Assembly (NCBI RefSeq): GCF_001477625.1
Contig: NZ_CP013692.1
Location: forward strand, 1,674,001-1,738,000
Source: Paucibacter sp. KCTC 42545
GTDB taxonomy: Bacteria > Pseudomonadota > Gammaproteobacteria > Burkholderiales > Burkholderiaceae_C
Direction: 5' to 3'
DNA: 64,000 bases
In this document: positions 55,940-64,000 of the stretch, piece after piece
How the letters are laid out: every line of letters starts with the position of its first letter
Position numbering within the stretch: the stretch's first letter is position 1
Made by a program: the position numbers and the translations under genes
The notes under the pieces: model-generated
The model's input: only the letters and a program-made list of their open reading frames with translations
The model's database searches: none
Told to the model about the DNA's origin: nothing

Positions 55940-56508
55940 AGCACCACCAGCAAGGCCACCGCCGGCTGCTTGCTGCTATTGCGAATGGCGTGCGGCCCAT
56001 CCACCGCATAACGCGCAGTTTCGCCGGCGCTCAGGGTCTGTGAAGCGCCGCCGGCGCTGACCACCAAATGGCCTTTGAGCACGCTCAAGTGCTCGCGCGA
56101 GCCGGGCTGATGAGCGGCGGATTCCAGCGCACCGCCGGGCTGCACCGTCAGCTCATACCACTCGAATTGCCCGGCCAGATCAATGGGCCCGAGGATGCGC
56201 AATTGGCACAACCCGTCCGGGCTGCTCATGCCCGGTGTGGCGTGGGCGGGCACGGTTTCGATGGCCGGCGGCGCGCTGCGCTCGCCGCCCAGCAGCTCCG
56301 TCAGCTCCACCCGAAGGGCATTGGCCAGGCGCCAAACCACCGCGACGGTCGGGTTTGCCTGATTGCGTTCAATCTGCGACAACATGGACTTGGACACCCC
56401 CGCGCGGCGTGAGAGCTCGTCCAGCGACAAGCCCTGTGCTTGCCGCAGCGCTTGCAAAGTGGCGCCCACCTTGGGGGGCTCGAGACTCTCTGGATTCGTG
56501 AGCGACAT
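55930..56508 (-). CDS. XRE-family transcriptional regulator with cupin sensor domain
   Basis: 192-residue regulator. A helix-turn-helix spans about residues 16-72 (LQALRQAQGLSLDELSRRAGVSKSMLSQIERNQANPTVAVVWRLANAL) and a C-terminal cupin domain about 110-190 (EWYELTVQPGGALESAAHQPGSREHLSVLKGHLVV). Such proteins sense small metabolites through the cupin and often control the divergent operon. Here that operon is kbl-tdh, and a 14-bp perfect palindrome lies between the two starts. Confidence 0.88.
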   Translation of the reverse strand: MSLTNPESLEPPKVGATLQALRQAQGLSLDELSRRAGVSKSMLSQIERNQANPTVAVVWRLANALRVELTELLGGERSAPPAIETVPAHATPGMSSPDGLCQLRILGPIDLAGQFEWYELTVQPGGALESAAHQPGSREHLSVLKGHLVVSAGGASQTLSAGETARYAVDGPHAIRNSSKQPAVALLVVLHA

Positions 56509-56548
56509 GCTTGACCTTGGTTTTGAAATCCTGGATACTGCACACGAA

Positions 56549-56562
56549 TTCGATATATCGAA
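56549..56562. promoter_or_regulatory. palindromic operator candidate between the XRE-cupin gene and kbl
   Basis: TTCGATATATCGAA is a perfect 14-bp palindrome in the 105-bp divergent gap, 41 bp from the regulator start and 52 bp from kbl. A second small inverted repeat, GAACTGTGTTC (56560-56570), abuts it. Position and symmetry fit a dimeric XRE-type repressor site. Confidence 0.55.
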
Positions 56563-56613
56563 CTGTGTTCAATTTAATGAATTGTGCATCAAGCGCACAG
56601 CGGGAGACAAGCG

Positions 56614-57819
56614 ATGGCCAGCACGCAAGACTTTTATGCCCATATCCAGGCCGAATTGGCCGGCATCCGCGAGGCGGGGCTTTACAAGAGCGAACGCGTC
56701 ATCACCGGCGCGCAAGGCGCGGTGGTGCACACGAATGACGGCCGCGAGGTCATCAATCTCTGCGCCAACAACTACCTGGGCTTGTCCTCGCACCCGCAAG
56801 TGATCGAAGCGGCGCATGAGGCCTTGCGCACGCATGGCTACGGCCTGTCTTCGGTGCGCTTCATCTGCGGCACGCAGGATCTGCACAAGACGCTGGAGCA
56901 GCGTCTGTCCAAGTTCCTGGGCACCGAGGACACCATCCTCTACGCCGCAGCCTTTGACGCCAACGGCGGCCTGTTCGAGCCCCTGCTGGGCGAGCAAGAC
57001 GCCATCATCAGCGATGAGCTGAACCACGCCTCCATCATCGACGGCATTCGCCTGTGCAAGGCCAAGCGCTTCCGCTACAAGCACAACGATCTGGCCGATC
57101 TGCAGGTCCAGTTGGAAGCAGCCAAGGCGGCCGGCGCTCGCCACACCATGGTCTTCACTGACGGCGTGTTCTCGATGGACGGCACCATCGCCCAGCTGGA
57201 CAAGATCCGCGCCCTGTGCGACCAGTACGGCGCGCTGCTGGGCATTGATGAATGCCACGCCAGCGGTTTTCTGGGCAAAACCGGCCGCGGCACGCATGAA
57301 TACCGCGGTGTGTTTGGCAAGATCGACATCATCACCGGCACCCTGGGCAAGGCCTTGGGCGGCGCATCGGGCGGCTTCACCTCCGGCCGCAAGGAAGTGA
57401 TTGAGTTGCTGCGTCAGCGCTCGCGCCCCTATCTGTTCAGCAACACGGTGGCGCCCAGCATTGTGGGCGCCTCGATCGCGGTGCTGGATCTGCTGGAAGC
57501 CTCCACCGCCCTGCGCGACAAGCTCGAAGCCAATACCGCCTATTTCCGCGTCGCCATCCAGGCCGCCGGCTTTGAGATCAAGCCCGGCACCCACCCCATC
57601 GTGCCCATCATGGTCTACGACGCGGTAATGGCACAGCGCTTGAGCGCCCGCATTCTGGAGCTGGGCATTTATGCCGTGGGCTTCTTCTTCCCCGTGGTGC
57701 CCAAGGGCCAGGCGCGCATCCGCGTGCAGGTGTCCGCCGGGCATGAGCGTGAGCATCTTGAAAAAGCCGTGGCCGCCTTTACCCAGGCCGGCCGCGAACT
57801 GGGCCTGATCAAGGCCTGA
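56614..57819 (+). CDS. kbl: glycine C-acetyltransferase (2-amino-3-ketobutyrate CoA ligase)
   Basis: 401-residue PLP enzyme that cleaves 2-amino-3-oxobutyrate with CoA to glycine and acetyl-CoA, the second step of threonine degradation. SSVRFICGTQDLHKTLE, DELNHASIIDGIRL, DECHASGFLGKTGRG and the Schiff-base Lys246 in TGTLGKALGG match Kbl. GGGAGAC precedes ATG 56614; an in-frame ATG ten codons earlier lacks similarity. tdh follows after 44 nt. Confidence 0.96.
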   Translation: MASTQDFYAHIQAELAGIREAGLYKSERVITGAQGAVVHTNDGREVINLCANNYLGLSSHPQVIEAAHEALRTHGYGLSSVRFICGTQDLHKTLEQRLSKFLGTEDTILYAAAFDANGGLFEPLLGEQDAIISDELNHASIIDGIRLCKAKRFRYKHNDLADLQVQLEAAKAAGARHTMVFTDGVFSMDGTIAQLDKIRALCDQYGALLGIDECHASGFLGKTGRGTHEYRGVFGKIDIITGTLGKALGGASGGFTSGRKEVIELLRQRSRPYLFSNTVAPSIVGASIAVLDLLEASTALRDKLEANTAYFRVAIQAAGFEIKPGTHPIVPIMVYDAVMAQRLSARILELGIYAVGFFFPVVPKGQARIRVQVSAGHEREHLEKAVAAFTQAGRELGLIKA

Positions 57820-57863
57820 GCCCATTCTTCAGCAGTAGCAAGTCAGCAAGCAGTTTCAAAGAC

Positions 57864-58808
57864 ATGACCAAGATCCTCATCATCGGTGCCAACGGCCAGA
57901 TCGGCTCTGAATTGGCCCAAGAGCTGGCCCTGCGCCACGGCGACGTCAACATCATCACCAGCGACCTGGCCCCGCAAGGCCGGGTGCCGCAACTGGTGCA
58001 TGAGATGCTGGACGTCACCGATGCAGCCGCGCTGGCCACCGTGGTCAAGCGCCACGGCATCACGCAGATCTATCACCTGGCGGCCGCCTTGTCGGCCACC
58101 GGCGAGAAGCATCCGATGTGGGCCTGGGACTTGAACATGAAGGGCTTGCTCAATGTGCTGGAACTGGCTCGGGTGCAAAAGCTGGAGCGCATTTTCTGGC
58201 CCAGTTCCATCGCCGCCTTTGGCCCCTCGACGCCTACCCATGACACGCCGCAAACCTGCGTAATGGACCCGACCACGGTCTACGGCATCTCCAAGCTGGC
58301 AGGTGAGCGCTGGTGCGCTTGGTACCACGCCAACCACGGTGTGGACGTGCGCAGCCTGCGTTACCCCGGCCTGATCAGCTACAAAACCCCGCCCGGCGGC
58401 GGCACCACCGACTACGCGGTGGACATCTTCCACCACGCCCTCAAGACCGGCAGCTACAGCTGCTTCCTGGAGCAGGGTCAGGGCTTGCCGATGATGTATA
58501 TGCCTGACGCTCTGCGCGCCACCATCGAGCTGATGGAAGCACCGGCGGAGGCGATCAAGCAGCGCGGCTCCTACAACCTGGCCGGCGTGAGCTTCACGCC
58601 AGCGCAGATGGCTGCCGCCATCCGTGAGCACCTGCCCACCTTCGAGATCAGCTACGCGCCCGATTTCCGTCAAGCCATTGCCGCCAGCTGGCCGCAGCGC
58701 ATCGACGACAGCGAGGCCAGCAAGGACTGGGGCTGGCAGCTCAAGTACGACTTGCGCGCCATCGTGGCCGATATGCTCAAGGAACTGGCCGCGCTTTCCC
58801 GCGCCTGA
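57864..58808 (+). CDS. L-threonine 3-dehydrogenase, SDR (epimerase-like) type
   Basis: 314-residue extended short-chain dehydrogenase. NAD+ binds at GANGQIG (residues 8-14); the active-site Tyr140 and Lys144 (YGISK) and the RYPGLISYKTPPGGGTTDYAVDIFHHAL stretch are those of SDR-type threonine dehydrogenases, unrelated to the zinc enzyme of E. coli. Direct linkage to kbl supports oxidation of threonine to 2-amino-3-oxobutyrate over sugar epimerisation. Confidence 0.9.
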   Translation: MTKILIIGANGQIGSELAQELALRHGDVNIITSDLAPQGRVPQLVHEMLDVTDAAALATVVKRHGITQIYHLAAALSATGEKHPMWAWDLNMKGLLNVLELARVQKLERIFWPSSIAAFGPSTPTHDTPQTCVMDPTTVYGISKLAGERWCAWYHANHGVDVRSLRYPGLISYKTPPGGGTTDYAVDIFHHALKTGSYSCFLEQGQGLPMMYMPDALRATIELMEAPAEAIKQRGSYNLAGVSFTPAQMAAAIREHLPTFEISYAPDFRQAIAASWPQRIDDSEASKDWGWQLKYDLRAIVADMLKELAALSRA

Positions 58809-58864
58809 TCCGCTTTTGTAGGGGGTGACGGTTTCTGGCGCCAAACCCAGCTAAGCTGGGGCGC

Positions 58865-59863
58865 ATGGCCCCCTTCAATCTGCCGTTGGTTTGGCTTCTT
58901 GGCTTGGCTGCGATACAGCCCGGCCTGGCGCTGGGGCAAGCCCTGACCCCGGCCGATGCAGCGGCCAGCGCCGCCTTGCCAGCGGCAGGTGGCTCAAATG
59001 CCAACGCTGCGGCCAGTGCGGCGACCACGCCCGACCTGACAAAGGCCCAAGCGCCTGGCCCAGGTTTGCCCCCTGCGCCCGCAGTCACCTCTGCAGAGGA
59101 ACCGTCTTGGTTCACCATGCCGGGCGATGACTTTCACTACCTGATCGGTGCCAGTGCCAGCTACAACCCCGAGTACGCGGGCGCCCGGCGCATGTCGGCA
59201 GGTTTGAAGCCCATGTGGGCCGCAAGTTGGGGCAAGTGGCGTTTGTCCAGCTCCGGCGGTGCGGGCTTGATGGGCTTCGGGCTTGAGTCCATCGGCCCAG
59301 GCTCGGGCGCCAGCCGTGATTTGCTGCGCAGCGAGAAGCTGCGTCTGGGCCTGAGCTTGCGCTTGGACAATGGCCGCGACAGCCAGGCGGCCGCTTACAC
59401 CGAGGGCCTGCCCGATGTGCCGCGCACCGTGCGCCTGCGCTTTTACGCGAGCTATGTGCTGACTCCCGAGTGGCAGCTGTCCGCCGCCTGGAGCCAGGAT
59501 GCCCTGGGCCGACAGGGCGGCGCCAACTTCGATGTGAATCTGGCCCGCCGCCTCTTCCGCTCCAGCAGCAGCGAGCTGATGGCCGGACTGAGCCTGAGTG
59601 CCAGCGATAGCCGCTACATGCGCAGCTATTTCGGCGTGCCGCCCGATAGCCCGGCCGCGAAGCGCCTGGGTCAGAGCTTTGAGCCCGGAGCGGGGCTCAA
59701 TGAGCTGGGTCTGAGTCTGTCTTACATTCGCGCGCTGACGCCGCGTTGGATGTTCAATGCCAACGCCGGTGCGATGAGTTTGTTGGGTCCCGCGGCGGCA
59801 AGCCCGCTGACCGAGCGGCGCTACGGCTATAGCCTCAATATGGGGATAGGCTATCGGAACTGA
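58865..59863 (+). CDS. MipA/OmpV family outer-membrane protein
   Basis: 332-residue exported protein. A signal peptide (LPLVWLLGLAAIQPGLALG, cleavage probably near LALGQA) is followed by an Ala/Pro-rich linker (about 30-75) and a beta-barrel domain with alternating patterns, including FHYLIGASASYNPEYAGA and a C-terminal aromatic strand (YGYSLNMGIGYRN). In the family members are outer-membrane scaffolds or porin-like proteins; no specific function can be assigned here. Confidence 0.82.
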   Translation: MAPFNLPLVWLLGLAAIQPGLALGQALTPADAAASAALPAAGGSNANAAASAATTPDLTKAQAPGPGLPPAPAVTSAEEPSWFTMPGDDFHYLIGASASYNPEYAGARRMSAGLKPMWAASWGKWRLSSSGGAGLMGFGLESIGPGSGASRDLLRSEKLRLGLSLRLDNGRDSQAAAYTEGLPDVPRTVRLRFYASYVLTPEWQLSAAWSQDALGRQGGANFDVNLARRLFRSSSSELMAGLSLSASDSRYMRSYFGVPPDSPAAKRLGQSFEPGAGLNELGLSLSYIRALTPRWMFNANAGAMSLLGPAAASPLTERRYGYSLNMGIGYRN

Positions 59864-59945
59864 GTCTTCTTGCATGGGCTGGGTTGCCGTCCCTTTGTGA
59901 GTACGATCACCGTCATCGCCCCGCTTGAACTCACTGCTCGCCACC

Positions 59946-61247
59946 ATGACCCAGCACGCCCCCAGCCAAGCGCTTGATGAGCGCGAACTTCTGCTCAAGC
60001 TGTTTCAAGCCGCTGTCACTGCGGTTGACCCTTTGCAGGTGGTCGGCCCGGCTTTGCCAGCGCGCCCGCAGCAGGGGCGGGTGATTGTGCTGGGCGCCGG
60101 CAAGGCGGCGGCGCGCATGGCGCTGGCGGTGGAGCAGGCTTGGCCTGTGCAGGCTCCCGGCGCGGAAGTATCCGGCCTGGTGGTGACCCGCTACGGCCAT
60201 GGCGAAGCGACCTCGCGCATCCAGGTCTTGCAGGCCGGTCATCCGCACAGCGACTCCGCCAGCGCCGATGCGGCCCTGCAGATGCTGGCCCTGGCGGGCA
60301 GTGCGCAGGCCGAGGACCTGGTCATCGCCCTCATTTCTGGCGGCGGTTCGGCCTTGCTGAGCTTGCCGGCGGAGGGCGTCAATGCCGCCGACAAGCGCCA
60401 GGTCTGCGCCCAGTTGCTGAAAAGCGGCGCGCCCATCAGCGAGATCAACTGCGTGCGCAGCCAGCTCTCGGCCATCAAGGGTGGCAAGCTGGCCGAGGCG
60501 TGCGGCGCGGCGCGGCTGCTGACGCTGGTGATCTCCGATGTGCCGGGCGATGACCCGGCCGTGGTGGCCTCCGGCCCCACCTTGCCCAGCCACAGCACAC
60601 CGGCCCTGGCGCTGGAGGTCTTGCAGCGGCATCGCATCGAGATGCCCGACTCGGTTCGGCTGCACCTGCTGCGCAGCCAGGACCTGAGCCCTGCGCAGGT
60701 TAAGCCCGTGGCGGGCCCGCGCGAGGTCAAGGTGCTGGCCACGGCGCAGATGAGTCTGGAGGCCGCCGCTGCCGTGGCGCGCCAGCATGGCTTGCTGCCG
60801 CTGATTTTGGGCGGCAGCTTGGAGGGCGAATCGCGCGATGTGGCGGCGGTGCATGCCGGCATCGCCCGGCAGATCCGCCAATTCCAGCAGCCGGTGGCGG
60901 CGCCTTGCGTGATTCTCAGCGGTGGCGAAACGACGGTGACGGTGCGCGGCAACGGCCGCGGTGGGCGCAATGCCGAGTTCTTGCTGGCCTTGGCGCTGAG
61001 CGGCGCCGATGTGCCCGAGCTGCATGCGCTGGCTTGCGACACCGATGGCATCGACGGCGTGGAAGACAATGCCGGCGCGCTGTTGAGCCCCGCCAGCCTG
61101 GCGCGCGCGGCTGACTTGGGCCTATCCGCCGCCGACCATTTGCAGCGCAACGATGCTTATCACTTCTTCAAGGCCTTGGATGATCTGGTCGTGACCGGCC
61201 CGACGCGCACCAACGTCAACGACTTCCGCGCCATCCTCTTGCGTTGA
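59946..61247 (+). CDS. glycerate 2-kinase (MOFRL family)
   Basis: 433-residue kinase of the GckA/TtuD family that phosphorylates D-glycerate to 2-phosphoglycerate. VLGAGKAAARMALAVE, LISGGGSALLSLPAEG, TLVISDVPGDDPAVVASGPT and the C-terminal MOFRL domain with GGRNAEFLLALAL and ACDTDGIDGVEDNAGA are complete. ATG 59946 is preferred to a TTG seven codons upstream. Adjacent genes do not form a glyoxylate pathway in this window. Confidence 0.92.
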   Translation: MTQHAPSQALDERELLLKLFQAAVTAVDPLQVVGPALPARPQQGRVIVLGAGKAAARMALAVEQAWPVQAPGAEVSGLVVTRYGHGEATSRIQVLQAGHPHSDSASADAALQMLALAGSAQAEDLVIALISGGGSALLSLPAEGVNAADKRQVCAQLLKSGAPISEINCVRSQLSAIKGGKLAEACGAARLLTLVISDVPGDDPAVVASGPTLPSHSTPALALEVLQRHRIEMPDSVRLHLLRSQDLSPAQVKPVAGPREVKVLATAQMSLEAAAAVARQHGLLPLILGGSLEGESRDVAAVHAGIARQIRQFQQPVAAPCVILSGGETTVTVRGNGRGGRNAEFLLALALSGADVPELHALACDTDGIDGVEDNAGALLSPASLARAADLGLSAADHLQRNDAYHFFKALDDLVVTGPTRTNVNDFRAILLR

Positions 61248-61253
61248 TTCGCA

Positions 61254-62054
61254 CTAGGCCAAAGCCACGCGCAGCGCAGCCAGCAAGGCATCGGGCGCCT
61301 CGGCCATCAGCGAGTGGCCGCAGGGCAGGCGGCTCACCTTGGCCTTGAGGGCATCGGCCAAAACCTGGCTTTGCTTGGGCGCCGTCATCTGGTCACGCTC
61401 ACCGAGGATGAAGCTGACGGGACATTGCACCTTGGCCGCAGCCTCCAGGCCACCCGCGTAGGCGTCGCACAGGCGGAAGTCGTGCTCGAACAGATTCACA
61501 CCGGTCTGCTTGCCCTGGATGCGGCGCTTGAGCGCAATCTCGCCGCCTTGCAACCAGCTGCCCGGGCCGGGATAGGACGGCTTAGCCGCCCAGCTGGCGA
61601 ATGAAAAGGCGTTGACCATCTGAATGGCGCGATCGGGCGTGTCGCGGGCGGTGTTCAGCAGGGCTTCCGACACCTTCATCGGATAGGCCGTGCCCAGCAT
61701 GGCCAGCTGGCTGCAGCGTTCGGGCGCTTGGGCGGCGGCCTCGAGTGCGATCAGCGAGCCCATGCTGTGCCCCACCAGGGCAGCTTTGCTCAGGCCGGCT
61801 GCGCCCAGCAGTTGCCAGACCCAAGCGCCCAGGGCGGGGATATCGTTGAGCACCGCGCCCTCGCTGCGCCCATGGCCGGGCAGGTCCACCGCCAGCACGC
61901 TGTGGCCGTGATGGGCGAACCAGCGCGCCAGCAGCGTCCACACGCTGTGGTCGTTCAAGGCGCCGTGGATGAAGACGACGCAGGGCAGGCTGGGGTCCAG
62001 GGGCTTGCCGCCCGTGTAGGCATAAGCCTGATGTCCGTTAACGCTCAATTTCAT
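61254..62054 (-). CDS. alpha/beta hydrolase
   Basis: 266-residue hydrolase. The oxyanion region is FIHGALNDHSVW, the nucleophile Ser97 is in GHSMGS, and a C-terminal Asp (GERDQM) and His (PCGHSLMAE) complete the triad; DLPGHGRSEG is typical of the family. Its substrate is unknown. It is co-directional with and 27 nt downstream of the MetY-type gene, and convergent with the glycerate kinase gene. Confidence 0.88.
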   Translation of the reverse strand: MKLSVNGHQAYAYTGGKPLDPSLPCVVFIHGALNDHSVWTLLARWFAHHGHSVLAVDLPGHGRSEGAVLNDIPALGAWVWQLLGAAGLSKAALVGHSMGSLIALEAAAQAPERCSQLAMLGTAYPMKVSEALLNTARDTPDRAIQMVNAFSFASWAAKPSYPGPGSWLQGGEIALKRRIQGKQTGVNLFEHDFRLCDAYAGGLEAAAKVQCPVSFILGERDQMTAPKQSQVLADALKAKVSRLPCGHSLMAEAPDALLAALRVALA

Positions 62055-62081
62055 CGTGCTGTTCTCGATTCACTGGCTGGC

Positions 62082-63386
62082 TTACTTCGAGGCGAGCTTG
62101 AGGGCCCGCTTCAGGTCGTCAATCAAATCGTCGGCATCTTCCAGGCCGATCGACAGGCGAATGGTGCCGGGCGTGATGCCGGCTTGCGCCAGCGCCGCAT
62201 CGTCCATACGGAAATGCGTGGTGGACGCCGGGTGGATGACCAGCGAGCGGCAGTCGCCCACATTGGCCAGGTGGGAAAAAATCTTCAGCGCTTCGATGAA
62301 GGTTTTGCCCTGCGCCCGGGTGCCCTTCAAATCAAAGCTGAACACCGAGCCGCAGCCACGCGGCAGCAACTGCTGGGCCAGCGCGTAGTCAGGGTGGCTG
62401 CTCAGGCCGGGGTAGCCCACGCGGGCGACGCCCGGCTGGCCGGCCAAAAACTCGGCTACCTTCTGTGCGTTCTGCACATGGCGCTGCATGCGCAGGGACA
62501 GGGTCTCGATGCCTTGCAGAATCAGCCAGGCGGTATGCGGGCTCATGCAGGCGCCGAAGTCGCGCAAGCCCTCGCGGCGGGCGCGCAGCAAGAAGGCGCC
62601 CACCGTGCTTTCCTCGGTGAACACCATGCCGTGAAAGCCGGCATAGGGCTCGCACAACTCGGGGAAGAGGCCGTGGCGGGCATGCGCCGCTTCCCAATCA
62701 AAGTTGCCGCTGTCCACCAGCACGCCGCCCACCACGGTGCCGTGGCCACTGAGGAATTTGGTGGCCGAGTGGTAGACCAGGTCGGCGCCATGCTCGAAGG
62801 GGCGCTGCAGATAGGGCGTGGTCAGGGTGGCATCCACCAGCAAGGGCAGGCCGGCGGCGTGGGCGATGTCGGCAATGCGCGGGATGTCCAGCACGTCCAG
62901 GCCTGGGTTGCCCAAGGTTTCACCGAACAGCAGCTTGGTGTTGGGCTGAATCGCGGCCTTCCATCCATCGATATCGCCGGGGCGCACAAAGGTGGTGGCG
63001 ATGCCGAAGCGGCTTAGGGTGTAGTGCAGCAGGTTGTGTGAGCCACCGTAAAGCGCGCTGCTGGCGACGATGTGGGAGCCAGCACCCGCCAGCGTGGCGA
63101 TGGCCAGGTGCAAGGCCGCTTGGCCGCTGCTGGTGGCAACGGCGCCAACGCCGCCTTCCAGGGCCGCCACGCGTTCTTCGAACACGGCGGTGGTGGGGTT
63201 GGAGATGCGGCTGTAGACATGGCCGGCGCGCTCCAAGTTGAACAGCGAGGCGGCGTGCTCGGCGCTGTCGAAGACGAAAGAGGTCGTCAGGTGCAAGGGC
63301 GTGGCGCGTGCGCCCGTTGTCGGATCGGGGGCAGCCCCGGCGTGTAGCGCCAAGGTGTCAAAAGCGGGGTCCGCATAGCCGGCCAT
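62082..63386 (-). CDS. metY: O-acetylhomoserine (thiol)-lyase family enzyme (MetY-like)
   Basis: 434-residue PLP enzyme of the Cys/Met metabolism family. FDTLALHAGAAPDPTTGARATPLHLTTSFVFDSAEHAA, YSRISNPTTAVFEERVAALEGG and SSGQAALHLAI are the MetY signature; the PLP Lys210 is in YHSATKFLSGHG. It probably makes homocysteine (or methionine) from O-acetylhomoserine and sulfide (or methanethiol). GGAGA lies before ATG 63386; the upstream ATG at 63434 is rejected. It is divergent from the CBS gene. Confidence 0.9.
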   Translation of the reverse strand: MAGYADPAFDTLALHAGAAPDPTTGARATPLHLTTSFVFDSAEHAASLFNLERAGHVYSRISNPTTAVFEERVAALEGGVGAVATSSGQAALHLAIATLAGAGSHIVASSALYGGSHNLLHYTLSRFGIATTFVRPGDIDGWKAAIQPNTKLLFGETLGNPGLDVLDIPRIADIAHAAGLPLLVDATLTTPYLQRPFEHGADLVYHSATKFLSGHGTVVGGVLVDSGNFDWEAAHARHGLFPELCEPYAGFHGMVFTEESTVGAFLLRARREGLRDFGACMSPHTAWLILQGIETLSLRMQRHVQNAQKVAEFLAGQPGVARVGYPGLSSHPDYALAQQLLPRGCGSVFSFDLKGTRAQGKTFIEALKIFSHLANVGDCRSLVIHPASTTHFRMDDAALAQAGITPGTIRLSIGLEDADDLIDDLKRALKLASK

Positions 63387-63484
63387 GGTGTCTCCATCCT
63401 GTTTGATGCGCAGATTGTGTGCTATGTTTCTCACCAGTATTTGACTTGCAGGGCTGAGGCCCGATTCAGAGGAGTAAACAAGCC

Positions 63485-63955
63485 ATGAAAGTCGTCGACA
63501 TCCTGCGCGTCAAGGGCGGCACGCTGTTCACCGTGACCCCCGATGAGGGCTTGGCCCAGGCCGTGGCCACCATGTCCGAGCGTGATATCGGCTCGCTAGT
63601 GGTGATGGAGCATGGCGATCTGGTCGGCATGCTGACCTTCCGCGAAGTGATCGCCGCGATCGCCCGCAACGGCGGCTCGGTCGGAACCAGCTTGGTGCGC
63701 AGCGTGATGGACGACCATCCGCTGACCTGCACGCCCGAAACCGAAATCGACGAAGTGCGCCGCATGATGCTGGGCCGCCACGCCCGCTATATGCCGGTGC
63801 TGAACGGCCGCACCCTGATGGGCGTCATTTCTTTCTACGACGTGGCCAAGGCCGTGGTGGATGGTCAGGACTTTGAGAACCGCATGCTCAAGGCCTATAT
63901 CCGCGACTGGCCGGTGGAAGACAACCCCGAAACGGCGGGCGAATCCAAGCTGTGA
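63485..63955 (+). CDS. CBS domain-containing protein
   Basis: 156-residue protein consisting of a CBS-domain pair: residues about 8-62 (GGTLFTVTPDEGLAQAVATMSERDIGSLVVMEHGDLVGMLTFREVI) and 72-130 (MDDHPLTCTPETEIDEVRRMMLGRHARYMPVLNGRTLMGVISFYDVAKAVVD). Such pairs bind adenosine nucleotides and act as energy sensors. No catalytic domain is attached. AGAGGAG lies upstream of the ATG. Target unknown. The last 45 bp of the window after it hold nothing I can call. Confidence 0.9.
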   Translation: MKVVDILRVKGGTLFTVTPDEGLAQAVATMSERDIGSLVVMEHGDLVGMLTFREVIAAIARNGGSVGTSLVRSVMDDHPLTCTPETEIDEVRRMMLGRHARYMPVLNGRTLMGVISFYDVAKAVVDGQDFENRMLKAYIRDWPVEDNPETAGESKL

Positions 63956-64000
63956 GGCTTGGCATTCAGCCTGAATCGGCACGACGCAAAAGCGGCCCGC

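Noticed and set aside
57864..58808. Annotation as UDP-glucose 4-epimerase
   Set aside because: The SDR fold allows it, but linkage to kbl and the PPGGGTTDYAVDIFHHAL stretch favour threonine dehydrogenase.

Overview
The window looks like core chromosome of a betaproteobacterium of the order Burkholderiales, most likely a PHB-storing member of the Comamonadaceae/Sphaerotilaceae side. The signs are a GC-rich, uniformly coded sequence; a complete 14-gene nuo operon running into DUF2818, NUDIX and DUF1178 genes; an intracellular PHB depolymerase; 6S RNA between zapA and an EVE-domain gene; and an isc cluster ordered iscR-S-U-A-hscB-hscA-fdx. I see no transposase, integrase, phage gene, CRISPR array or obvious foreign island. 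The species cannot be named from this alone.

Layout. 1-2461: the end of a TRAP solute-binding protein facing its two permease genes. 2535-5120 (minus strand): a DUF442 sulfurtransferase-like protein, YqeY, ribosomal protein S21 with a long leader, and a BaiN-like flavoprotein. 5481-9233: a degenerate GGDEF protein, a TauE/SafE exporter, an EVE protein, 6S RNA, zapA, a zapB-like gene and nth. 9329-12991: four overlapping genes (ArnT-like GT39, GtrB-like GT2, GtrA-like flippase, ChbG/HpnK-type deacetylase) that together look like a lipid A hexosamine-modification module. 13022-16500 (minus): an RsxB-like ferredoxin, PHB depolymerase and an aromatic/aspartate aminotransferase. 16689-25542 (plus): uvrB, the isc operon and tsaD. 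25535-26014: a small heat-shock protein. 26437-31598: rpsO-pnp, a quinone oxidoreductase, tpiA, secG and tRNA-Leu(GAG). 31815-48172: nuoA-N plus DUF2818, NUDIX and DUF1178. 48256-52714: an RND efflux adaptor and pump. 52776-54628 (minus): a GlcD-like flavoprotein and a DUF2069 membrane protein. 54647-55939: a YihY membrane protein. 55930-58808: an XRE-cupin regulator divergent from the threonine-degradation pair kbl-tdh. 58865-63955: a MipA porin-like protein, glycerate 2-kinase, an alpha/beta hydrolase, a MetY-type sulfhydrylase and a CBS-domain protein.

How the parts connect. IscR/S/U/A, HscB/A and Fdx build the Fe-S clusters needed by complex I (NuoB, E, F, G, I), endonuclease III, IscR itself and the RsxB-like ferredoxin, all encoded nearby. 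Kbl and Tdh convert threonine to glycine and acetyl-CoA. PhaZ releases hydroxybutyrate from storage granules. Many neighbours overlap by 4 nt (dctQ-dctM, EVE-tauE, zapB-zapA, GT2-gtrA-deacetylase, DUF2069-GlcD), implying translational coupling.

Most of the window is ordinary housekeeping sequence. I did not find a clearly unprecedented system. The points most worth a second look are the four-gene lipid-modification module, the palindrome between the XRE-cupin gene and kbl, a terminator-like hairpin placed exactly at hscB, the 6S RNA end that abuts a TTG start, the structured rpsU leader, and the conserved-looking small membrane protein at the end of the nuo operon.
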